Part shown: positions 1-10,833 of the stretch, piece after piece
How positions within the stretch are numbered: position 1 is the stretch's first letter
Layout of the letters: each line of letters opens with the position of its first letter
NCBI RefSeq assembly: GCF_000002865.3
Contig: NW_001865048.1
Span: 950,571 to 976,748 of the forward strand
DNA: 26,178 bases
Direction: 5' to 3'
Source of the DNA: Monosiga brevicollis MX1
Lineage: Eukaryota; Opisthokonta; Choanoflagellata; Craspedida; Salpingoecidae
Notes under the pieces: generated by a model
The model's input: the letters and a program-made list of their open reading frames with translations, nothing else
Database searches by the model: none
Told to the model about the DNA's origin: nothing
Program-made: the position numbers and the translations under genes

Positions 1-45
1 CTGACAGACAGACAGACAGAGACAGAGACAGAGACAGAGAGACAT
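1..45. repeat. GACA/GACAGA simple repeat
   Basis: Short array of GACA units passing into GACAGA units at the left edge of the window. It is a plain microsatellite and probably extends beyond the window. Confidence 0.8.
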
Positions 46-75
46 GTCGCTTAGGATGAGGCCTCATTATATTGA

Positions 76-381
76 TTGAAAGGAACGCCTCCTGCGATTG
101 AGATGTGTCGCCTTTTGGCCTCGTCACATCTTCAATCCCTTGGAGAAAGGCGCTGTCGTCTGTTAGAATTGGCGCCCTCGCCAGTGTGCTATGTCGGACA
201 GCCAGATACAAGACATGACCAAGTATCAGAGCAAAAGTTACGGCCTTTGTATTGCGCCAGGTTGCGAATGAATTTACTTGGCATTCACTTGGCGTTTCCC
301 GTTTACGATGATCGCGCGCTGACGGTTTTGCAAGTCGCAGAGACCGCGGAGCGGCGGATTTTGACCGATGCCCTGCCATAG
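76..381 (+). other. Possible terminal coding exon, unassigned
   Basis: An open frame of about 100 codons ends at a stop at 379-381. Its last 35 codons (ending ...AERRILTDALP) have the amphipathic look of real protein, so this could be the last exon of a gene entering from the left. No domain is recognised, no clear splice acceptor fixes its start, and the 5' part may be intron. The rest of 1-853 holds only repeats. Confidence 0.22.
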
Positions 382-475
382 CTGGATCAGAATCTGATTT
401 CCACACATGTTGTTTGTAAAATGAATTTCTTTCTTGAACGAATGTCAGATAAAAATGACGAGCAAAGGCAATGGA

Positions 476-648
476 TTTTTTTTTTTTTTTTTTTTGCTTG
501 AACGACCGATTGAGGGGGGAGGGGATGGTCTGATTTGATTTGATTTGATTTGAAGCTGGAGCTGGAGCTGGAGCTGGAGCTGGAGCTGGAGCTGGAGCTG
601 GATCTGGATCTGGATCTGGATCTGGATCTGGATCTGGATCTGAATCTG
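476..648. repeat. Compound simple repeats: poly(T), (TGATT)4, (GAGCTG)7, (GATCTG)7
   Basis: A T-run at about 476-495 is followed by four TGATT units (531-550). Then come seven exact GAGCTG hexamers (559-600) passing without a gap into seven exact GATCTG hexamers (601-642), flanked by degenerate units. The two hexamers differ by one base. Open frames through the array (Leu-Glu then Leu-Asp on plus, Gln-rich on minus) are by-products of the six-base period and not evidence of a gene. Confidence 0.9.
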
Positions 649-853
649 CTTCAAAACTTGAATAAAAACTCAGGCAGGAAGAGTACAAAGTGGCTGAGGC
701 TGAGAGTAACACTTGACTTGCATTTTTTCTTGGTGCACCTCTCCCACCGGCTTCTTTCGCTTCGGCCAAGGCGTGGCAGCCGCATACTAGCACACCTTTG
801 TGGTGTTCTTGATCAAGGAACGGGTCTCAACTCAGCGCTCGGCCCAAGCCATC

Positions 854-3107
854 ATGTGGCAGGCACTGCATCGCCCATCCGGTTTTGGCTTGTGGTCATG
901 GACTCGAGCCTGGGGCGTTGGCACACGGACGCTCTCCAACCTACACCGGAAAATTCGTCAAGAGCTCAAACAGCTACCCCAAGCCACACTGCAACATGGG
1001 CGCCACCCCACCCTGACAGGCTCCTTTAAGAAGCCTTTTCGGTACGCTCAGAGCGGCATGTGTCGAGACGAGGCCAGGGCGCCGATTGAGCGCTTCAAGC
1101 CTCGTTCACGTGGGGTGGCTGCAGCATTCTCTCTTATGCTTACTTGCGACCTTGTTGTCACCACTCACTGCTGGTTGCATGCAGCGTGTACTTGCACCCA
1201 GTGACCAAGGTGCCTATCCCCAGCGTCACAACTGTGCTGGACAACACCTCCTTTCGCAAATTTCTTGACGTGTGCGTATCCCTGTCATGACACCCATCCA
1301 CGCTTGATTCGAAATCTCGTGAGCCTTTTCTCCACGTCAACCGGTGACTTGCAAACGCTTCTCGACGCTGGTCGCGTCCATGTTAGGTGGCATCAACGAG
1401 GCGTGGAAGAGCACGGCCAAGAAACTTGGAAAGCCATGTGCCAGGCTACCTTGGATCGCGGTCATCGATTACATGCATATATTGAGCACTTTCTGCGAGG
1501 CACCATTGTACGTGCATCTTCTGAAGCATAGCCAGGGGCTCTGCGTGCGTGCTTGTCTGGCTGTGTCTGTTCTCTTCTTCAAATCATGACATGGACCTTG
1601 TGATGGTTTTTATATCGTGCGGGCCAACGGCACGCCCGTGCAGTTGGACGAGGTGGAGGGCGATCACTTGCTGGTGCGCACCTCTTCCCAAGAGCCCGAT
1701 GCGCTCTCTGACGCGGAGACAGGGGTCGAGTATCTGTATATCGGAGATATTTTGGAGCACATTGCAAGCGTTCAGCCCTTTTTGGCCAGCGTCGACCCCC
1801 GTTTGACGTTGCAGGAAGTGACAGTCTGGGACAATGACGGAGATGTGGCCGGGCGATTTGATTTGCTCATGATGTGCGTCAGGATTTGCCCTCGGAAGTC
1901 TGTTAGGCTTCAGCAACTGAAGCGAGGATGTGCTGATGACTTCTTCTTGTCGTTGTTTTTTCTTCCTCGGTTTGACGTGATCATTAGGCTCAAAAACAAA
2001 TTCTATATTGTCGACTTTAAAACCAGTAAACGGTAAGTGCTGGTCATGTGACTTATGGTGTTAGGCCAGGTGTGAAAGGGTCTGGCTGGACTCTGTTGTC
2101 ATTCGAAGCACGGGCAGCCGCGACAATCAGCCCTTTCATGCTCACTCTTCCCCTACATAGGCGCAAGCAGCCGAGCGAGCATGGTCGCAGCAACGCCCAA
2201 CAACTGGCTGCGTATGGGTATGTATCACAATCTATGACGCAGAAGAGTGGTGCCATGTATTTGATTGAGTTGGCGGAGGCCATGCTGATGTGTGCCATCA
2301 CGCGCCCTGATCGACGTAGCGAGTGCCTGATTCAGTCCGTGCAGCGACTAGAGCTGCATACACTGCGCACCCACGGCATCAATCACAAGGAGCTCGGGTG
2401 CCTCTTGGTAACGGTGTACGGTGGCTTGGAGGAGGGCCCACGAGGTGAGCAGCTCGCATACGCACGCGTGCGTATGATTGGGATACCTGGATTGGGTCTG
2501 ATAAATTTCGACTGTCTGGCTGTAGCTTGCGACGTGGTGGAGATATCACCACAGGCTCGCCGGCAATTTTACTCCGACTATCTGGCCCGACACCACGAGC
2601 TGCGTCAGCGACATCTCAATCTTTCCAGTGTTGTACGTATCTCTGGGCCACAGGGTCGAGGCGTGGCTGGACACTGTTTGTGATCAAACCCTGATGCGAA
2701 TGGATGATGGTGGCGCCCAATAGGATGCTGATGGCTTTTCACCTGCACAGCGGCAAGAGTGGCAAGAATGCATGATGTCAGATGCCGCCGCCGAAGCCTT
2801 TGACGCACGGCGACTGGCTTCCGTGCCACCCACGCGGCCGTTGCGCGTGCCCCCCAAAATTGCCGCAACACACCGTAACATTTGTAAAACGACCACCAAG
2901 GTCTATTATGCGCCGCCGGGTGAGACTGCTCCAACTGCCCTACATGATGAAGACGAGGCGTATTTGCTACAGCAGATTGCCGACGACTTGTTGGCCGAGG
3001 ACGAGCGTGTTGACCTAGATCTTGTGGAAGCGGTGCTCGAGGAGAACGTCTTGACAGGGAACGTGGGTTCCGATTCGATGTCAAAGGCAGTGCATTCTCG
3101 CAGCTGA
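854..3107 (+). CDS. MGME1: MGME1-like mitochondrial PD-(D/E)XK exonuclease
   Basis: Predicted single-strand DNA exonuclease of mitochondrial genome maintenance. Exons by phase and GT/AG: 854-1041, 1185-1271, 1387-1507, 1644-1873, 1988-2032, 2161-2217, 2320-2444, 2526-2632, 2751-3107, giving 438 residues. The N-terminus (MWQALHRPSGFG...) is Arg/Trp-rich and lacks acidic residues over about 35 positions, as in a mitochondrial presequence. PSVTTVLDNT, RGHRLHAYIEHFL, GRFD with D205, DFKTSK with D218 and K220, and QLAAY (238-242) follow in MGME1 order. The 13-residue spacing between the two Asp matches human MGME1 as I remember it. The Asp/Asp-x-Lys set is the metal-binding active site. The 2218-2319 intron is the least certain: it is 102 nt, free of stops, and could be retained. 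The C-terminal 120 residues are acidic and unassigned. The start is the first ATG in frame with the presequence. Confidence 0.8.
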
Positions 3108-4604
<1,497 letters not shown>

Positions 4605-6524
4605 ATGCTGCACTATGTCCACGCCATTATGTTGCCGGACGTGCGCGATGAACCCGCTCGCTTCCGCAACTTTGTTGCCACTGTCGAGGATGCCCTGGGC
4701 CGGTTGGGTCTGGAAGAGTGCGTCCTGGTGCCGAACGCGTCCCCGGACCATCCCATGGGCTTTGTATTGATTGACTGCAGTAGTCTGGAGGAACTTCGCG
4801 AGGTCTTGCAGCTTCAATTGGCGCCCACTTATGCACCACATGCCAAGTGAGTTTCGAGTTGGCCAAACCTGAGAGGGCCTGCCATGTCTTGCCTTGCATT
4901 CACAAGCTCCTCTCTCCCCTTCGCTTACGTTTTTCATGCCGCTCATCCATGCTTTCACATGCTTGACACGCTGGTATAGAGTTCTCAACTGCAAAACACC
5001 TCGAGTGGGCAACGTCATCACCAAGAAAGTTTTGAGCCAAAACTACCCGCGTCTCTTCCAACACATGCATAGTGCCTTAGATCGTGCTGAAGTCACCGAT
5101 CTTGTGGCTGACTGGCGACGCAATGGGATGAACTTTCCCGACTGGTTTGCGCCATACTATCGCGAGTCCTGCGACAAGGAGTATTGCATGAAGCTCAACC
5201 ACAAACGCGCCCTCGGCTGTCGTAGCGTCAGCACCTGCTCGCGCGTCCACCGCTGCGCCCTTTGCCACCAGGAGGGCCACGGTGCCTTTTCTTACGACTG
5301 CCCGGACCGTCGGCTCATGACCTTCTCCGTTCATGAGCTGCAGCGCTTGGGCTTTGATATCTTGTGCTGGGAGGACATTGTCGACTCGGATTTCAGCAGC
5401 TGTGGTCACTTTCAAAAGATATCCCCTGAAGAATTGCAAGCCGTGCCTGCCGCCAGCTTGGCCAGCGGCAGCAACGGAAGCTCATCCACTTTGGTCGGCT
5501 CTTGGCATCCCGGTGGCTCACCTGTGGGCAACGGCCAGTTGCCACGTAGCTCTGCCCCCTCCTCTATAACTTCAGCTCCGCCAGCCCTCCGCACACCGGC
5601 CGCATCGGACTTGGGTAGTCGTGGCAGCCATGACTTGCGTCACCCTCCGCGCTCTGGCGGTGCCCCCGGATCTCCTCTGACCACCCCTGCCAGTTCGGGA
5701 AGTTCTGTCGACATGTTTGGTCACAGCAGCCCTCTTCGCTCCAGCCGGCTCTCTGGTGCCAGCCAGGTTCTTAGCGAAGGCAGTCGTAGTCAGAGCCAAG
5801 GGCAAAGTCTCACGAGCCAATCAAGTTTGTGGGATCAGCCCTCTGCTGCCTCAACGCGTTCACATACGAGTAGTCTTGCGTGGGGCGGCACCCCCTTGAC
5901 CGACGATGGACCGCCGTCCATGGTGCCTCTTGATATGGAGGATACCAAGTCATCGACTTCCGGCTGGTCGTCAGGTCTTCATCGACCAGGTGAAGACGCA
6001 CAGTCTACGAGCGGATTTGGGTATGCGCTGGGCAATCGTGCTGGGGATTCACTGGCGCACTTGGTTGATGACGGACCACCACCCATGTTGCCTCTGGGCT
6101 TGGACGAGCCTTCTAGCGACAGCAATGATGCTGGCCCGCCTTCCATGGTGCCCTTGGAGGATGACATTGCGGCAGATGCAGGTACTTCCCAGCCCAAGCC
6201 CCAAGGCTCTTCATCCCGTCGCACCGGCGGGGTGGCAAGCCGTAGCGAGGGGCAGCCGAATCGACCACCCGGAATTGCTTCCTCGTCAAGTGGAGCGAAG
6301 ACTAGCGCAGGAGGCCCAGCGGCTCTTGTGCCGCTGGGCGAGGATGGGGCATCGGATGCTGCTTCTACTGCGAGTCGTGACTGGCGGGCTGACGGGGTAT
6401 ACTCGACAGCAGCTCACTCATCGCCCGAACCTGCCATGAGTCCTGGTGGAACGATGGGGTTGGGCATGGGCGGGCCATCTCGCGCCATGTATCCTCTGAA
6501 CATGGGCAATATGTATCCTCTAAA

Positions 6525-6558
<34 letters not shown>

Positions 6559-7287
6559 AGTATGGGCGGCATGGTCAGCATGGGCGGCATGGGCGACATG
6601 AGCCGCATGGGTGGCATGATGTCCATACCCGGTTACGCGCCTCTCATGTTCCAAGACAACATCGAGCAACTAGCGGCGTCCTTGGCCGGCGTATCACTGA
6701 TTGCCCTGGCTGATTGGGCGGCTACCCGACGCAAGGTTCTGGCGCTGCAGAAAGATATGATGGAGTTGGCAATGCAGCTACGGGAGGAGCAACCTGCAGC
6801 AATGGGCGCATTAGAAGAGTTGAAGCGGGCGCGTCACAGCTCTGCGAGTATGTTGGAATTTGTCCAGAAAGTGATTCTCCCGCTCGCTGTGGACCCGGCT
6901 GCGGTGGTCGGCGACCTCGACCCGCAGACCCTGCGGGAATACAACTATACTCAATTTTGCGAGCGCGTGGGTCCCTGTAAGGTGGGGCCCTACCGGCGCA
7001 TGATGGAGGTTTTGCGGCGCGTCATGGATCCTCAAGTGGCATTGGATCAGGTAGTGCGGGGCTTGTCGGCTCGCGATAATCAGCTCGGCACGAGTTCGGT
7101 CCGAGAATGGCTGCAGCGACAGGGCTTTGGTGATGAAGACACGGCTGACCTGTTTGAGCAGCACGACGTGGATGCAGTTGTTTTGCCCTGGTTGACCATG
7201 GCCGACCTGGATGCCATTGGTATCAAGAAAGCGGAGCGTCGCAAGGCTCTCCTATGGGAACTGCGTCAATGGAACAGTTCTGTTTGA
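4605..7287 (+). CDS. Tandem zinc-finger protein with C-terminal SAM domain
   Basis: Two exons, 4605-4846 and 4980-7287, join in phase to give 849 residues; further 5' exons are possible. Residues 1-140 form an unassigned globular region. C150-x10-C161-x5-C167-x3-H171 fits a CCCH zinc finger and runs straight into C173-x2-C176-x4-H181-x6-C188, a zinc-knuckle-like motif, which suggests nucleic-acid (probably RNA) binding. Residues about 210-620 are Ser/Gly/Pro-rich and disordered. They carry the motif DDGPPSMVPL and variants at about 389, 444, 464 and 525, then two MYPLNMG repeats and a Met-Gly run. A helical segment (about 635-775) precedes a SAM domain at 787-849 (SVREWLQRQGF...IGIKKAERRKALLWEL), which usually mediates protein or RNA contacts. 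The function is not known. A post-transcriptional regulator or scaffold is the simplest inference. Confidence 0.78.
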
Positions 7288-7644
7288 TGGGGAAGCCGGG
7301 CGGCATGGTTTCAAAAGCACCGATACGAAAGCACAGGCCCGTGTCTGCTTGGGGCAGAAATTGATAAAGCTTGCATTCTACCTGTCGTGTCCATCAAGAG
7401 CAGCCCATCTTGTTTTTACAGGTTCCACAAATTTTTGCCTGCTTGCCGATCGGCGACAGAAAACGAACTCAGTGAGATGTATTTCTTTTTAACACACACG
7501 TTGTGCGACAAGTGGGCTGACTTTGTCAAGCAAGGCGGAGTGTGTGGTGTTGGTACACTGTCAGCTGCTTCCACTTGACCATGGATGTGTGGCTGAGGTT
7601 AAATTGTAGCATTGTACAAGACTTGACCCCCATCCCCGTTTACG
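7288..7644. other. Intergenic spacer and probable PDHA1 promoter/5' UTR
   Basis: Contains the 3' UTR of the SAM-domain gene and the presumed promoter of the next gene. No clear TATA box, polyadenylation hexamer or further coding segment was seen. Confidence 0.5.
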
Positions 7645-7830
7645 ATGGCGCTTGCTGCTTCCTTCTCTCGGCGTGCGGTACGTCTTGGAAACGGCAGCGC
7701 CTGCCCTCTTGCCCCTCGCCTCTCCTTCCTGGCTCCCTGATGGCCGAAGGGGCAACGGACAGAAACTAGTGCCCAGCCAGCTACCAGGGATGACCGACAC
7801 ACGCTCTTGTCTGTCTGCCTGCATGGTTCT

Positions 7831-7865
<35 letters not shown>

Positions 7866-8086
7866 TTGAGAGGGAGAGAGAGAGAGATCACGTAATGATG
7901 GTGCAATCGCTAACGAAACACACACTGAGTGTGTGTGAGAGAGAGAGAGAGAGATGGGTGTGTGTGTGTGTGTGCGTGTGTGTAGAAGGGAGAGGAATGG
8001 CAGCGGCAGTGGTAGTAGCAACTCACCCTTCCCCACTGCCTGCTTTTCTCTTTCTATCTCTGCGTGTGTGGCTGTGTGTGTGTGGC

Positions 8087-8118
<32 letters not shown>

Positions 8119-10428
8119 TGTGTTGCTGGTGATGAACGGGAGGAGATATGAATGTGGTGTGCCCGGGGAGGCGAGCGCCTCCTGACCTTGCGTTTGTGGG
8201 GATCACGCTCCCATCTCACTCCATCAATGCTCCTGTTTGCTGTTCTGTGTATCAACAGGCCAACCAGCTGCCGGCCCTCAGCCGCGCATACGCCTCGGAC
8301 ACGGCTTCTTTCACCGTGGTATGTGGGTTCGCTCAGGGTGACTTGACTTGCCACGTTTTTTTTTTTTTTTTTTTTTTTCCCGAGAGAGAGATAGCGAAGC
8401 GCAGGGCCGACAGTGCCAGGAGATGCGCGCTCGCTGTGAACGACCAAACGGCTTCCGTTGCTGTCCTTACTACACCTCAACCACCCCTTTTGCACCCGAT
8501 GTACGGCGTGGGACAATTTTAGCGTGAGTACAAGGGCCACAAGCTCGATTCTTTGCCCTCGACCGAGGTCGAACTCACCAAGGAGGATGCCTTCAAGTAC
8601 TACAAGGACGCCGCCACCATCCGCCGCATGGAAACCCGTGCCGGTGAATCATATCGCAACAAGCAGATTCGTGGCTTCTGCCATCTTTACTCTGGCCAGG
8701 TTCGCCCATCCCTTTGAGAGCCCGTTACCGCGGTGTGCAAGCCACGCCAACTCGTTTTCTTTTTGGCGCACAACTACCTTTTGTTGTTGTTGTTGTTGTT
8801 GTTTTTGACATGCCCGCTCTTTGAGATCTGGTCCTTCCCGCCTCGCTTTGTGTGCGCTCCTGTCCATCTCACTTGCATTCGTGTTGCTGACGCAATGCAG
8901 GAGGCCGTGTGCGTCGGCATGACGGCCGGTTTCCGTCCCGAGGATAGCATTATCACGGCTTACCGTTGCCACGGTTGGGCCTACATGTGGGGCTGGTCGG
9001 TCAAGTCCATTCTTGCGGAGCTTTACGGTTGGTGTCCCACACCCCTTGTTCATCCATGGATTTTGAGACACCCCTGAACACCATCTCATCTCCTGCCTAA
9101 AAACACGCGCTGTCTCTGCTCAGGCAACTCGGCCGGTGCTTCCAAGGGCAAGGGCGGCTCCATGCACATCTATGGCGAGAAATTCTTCGGTGGCAACGGC
9201 ATTGTCGGTGCCCAGGTCAGTGTCAACCTCTGGGTCTTACCCTGCCCTCCCCTCGTCGCCCTGAGCCGTTTCTACCACAGTGCCATCCCACATTCAATCT
9301 CGTTGACCACACCACCCTGCTGGACTTGTCGGCTTCTTCGATGCCTTGCTTTCTTCAGGTGCCTGTGGGCGCGGGTGTCGCGTTGGCTCACCAGTACCTC
9401 AAGGACAATGGTGTCAACTTTGCCTTTTACGGCGATGGCGCCTCCAACCAGGGCCAGGTCTTTGAGGCCTACAACATTGCCAAGCTGTGGAAGCTGCCCG
9501 TGGTCTTTGTGTGCGAGAACAACAAATACGGCATGGGTACCTCCGTCCAGCGCTCGTCGGCCTCCACCCTTTACTACACGCGCGGCGATTACATCCCCGG
9601 TCTCCTGGTGCGTTATTCCGTCCGCTCGGTCCCATGGAAGCATGATTGATCTGCTTTCGCTATCGCCTCAATGTTGGCTCGTGCCTTTTCAGGTCGATGG
9701 CCAAGACTTGCTGGCAGTGCGTGAGGCCACGCGTTGGGCCACCGACTACGCTCGCGAAAACGTAAGTCAATGCAGGCTGGTCATTGGTCCTTTTCTTTTT
9801 CCCTTGCAGGTGCGGTTGCTTTGAAGTTGAGCACCGTCTCATGGTCTTGCGCGACCCAGGGCCCCTTGGTGCTCGAGATGGAGACCTACCGTTACTCGGG
9901 CCACTCCATGTCCGACCCCGACACGACGTACCGCACGTGAGTCCAAAGCCCCCCGTCCCCCCCCCCCCCCCCCCCCAAAAAAAAAAAAAAAAAAAAAAAA
10001 GAAAAAAAAAGAAAAAAAAAAAAAAAGAGTCTGCATCCCGGCCTGAGGTGTCTGGTGTGTCCCCCTCACACCACGATGTCGTTCCACAGGCGCGATGACA
10101 TCAAGAAGATGCGCACAGATTTTGACCCCATCACCATGATGAAGCACCGCATGATTGAGGCTCCGAAGAGGAGATCAAGGCCATTGATAAGGAGATTCGT
10201 GATTCAGTCAACGCTGAGGCTGACGCGGCCCTCGAGGCGCCTCCCTCATCCCTCTCCGACCTGACAGCCGACATCTATGCCGAGGTTTGAACCCTGGCCT
10301 GATTTCTGCCGGTCTTTTTGGACCTGTGCCCTGCCCCTCTTGCATTTCGCCTCACGCTCGGCCCGTGTTGCCTTTCCCTTTAGCCTGTGACCAACGTTCG
10401 CGGCTGCGACCCCTTCACGTTCCACTAA
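7645..10428 (+). CDS. PDHA1: Pyruvate dehydrogenase E1 component alpha subunit, mitochondrial
   Basis: TPP-dependent E1-alpha of the pyruvate dehydrogenase complex in the mitochondrial matrix; it pairs with E1-beta. Exons: 7645-7677, 8259-8318, 8523-8699, 8901-9027, 9124-9215, 9359-9607, 9693-9761, 9860-9936, 10090-10284, 10384-10428. The first exon, [11 protein letters not shown], is a typical presequence. [14 protein letters not shown], the TPP-binding GDG...ENN block (GDGASNQGQ to VFVCENN) and [15 protein letters not shown] are diagnostic. The Ser of regulatory phosphorylation site 1 (GHSMSDP) is kept, while the usual site 2 Ser appears as Thr. All phases close except in exon 9: HRMIEA and the downstream [12 protein letters not shown] lie in different frames, as if one base were missing near 10160-10168. 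The expected length is about 374 residues, close to human. Intron 9937-10089 carries a long C/A homopolymer, and intron 7678-8258 is rich in microsatellites. Confidence 0.93.
7831..8114. repeat. GT/GA microsatellites inside PDHA1 intron 1
   Basis: Alternating (GT)n and (GA)n blocks at 7831-7887 and 7922-7984, and (GT)n at 8064-8114. They all lie in the 581-bp first intron, which is several times longer than other introns in the window. The long open frames here on both strands are repeat artefacts. Confidence 0.85.
8357..8379. repeat. Poly(T) tract in PDHA1 intron 2
   Basis: A run of about 22 T ending in CCCGAGAGAG, located in intron 8319-8522. It is well upstream of the acceptor at 8521-8522, so it is probably not the polypyrimidine tract itself. 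Confidence 0.75.
9957..10026. repeat. Poly(C)-poly(A) tract in PDHA1 intron 8
   Basis: A C-run of about 18 bases passes directly into an A-rich tract of about 50 bases interrupted by single G. It lies just after the donor at 9937. Homopolymers of this length are error-prone in assembly, which matters because the frameshift in the next exon lies only about 140 bp away. Confidence 0.85.
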
Positions 10429-10833
10429 GCGTCTCTTCCTTTCTCTTCCTGCTGTCCTTTTTAACAACCCAATGTGCGACAAATCATATCAAAAAAAAAA
10501 AAAATCAGGAGCAAGCTTGCTCGTCTCTTTCTTCCGTCCTTCTTTTCCGAATGCAGCTTGCGTGCCCCGTCGCGTTACCGACAGGGTCTCGTCACACCCC
10601 GACAATCTTCGAGATTCATCATTCACATGTCAATTATTCAAGGGTGGGCGGTTATCTCTCTGTGTGTATGTGTGATATTCTTGATGTTTCCAGAATCAGC
10701 TTGCATGCAACTTTTTTTATTTTTATTTTATTTGACGTGTCGATCATCGGCTTGAAGTAACAAGATACGGCAACTGGCAGGCGGGTGACGGCTTGGGGCA
10801 AACTGTGTTGAGGTTGGCAAGGACAATGGTGTC
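10429..10833. other. Intergenic spacer, no gene seen
   Basis: About 400 bp between PDHA1 and the glycosyltransferase. It holds an A-run (about 10491-10504), T-rich stretches and no convincing coding segment. It presumably contains the PDHA1 3' UTR and the glycosyltransferase promoter. Confidence 0.5.

Noticed and set aside
445-1029. Gln-rich and Leu-Glu/Leu-Asp open frames over the hexamer array
   Set aside because: They are created by the six-base repeat period on both strands and have no splice or domain support.
8357-8390. Poly(T)/poly(A) tracts as tails of inserted retroelements
   Set aside because: Several T runs are followed by CCCG, but no target-site duplication, shared body or element coding sequence was seen next to them.
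7599-8540. 313-residue minus-strand open frame
   Set aside because: It lies over PDHA1 introns 1 and 2 and consists largely of His-Thr and Ser-Leu dipeptides from microsatellites.
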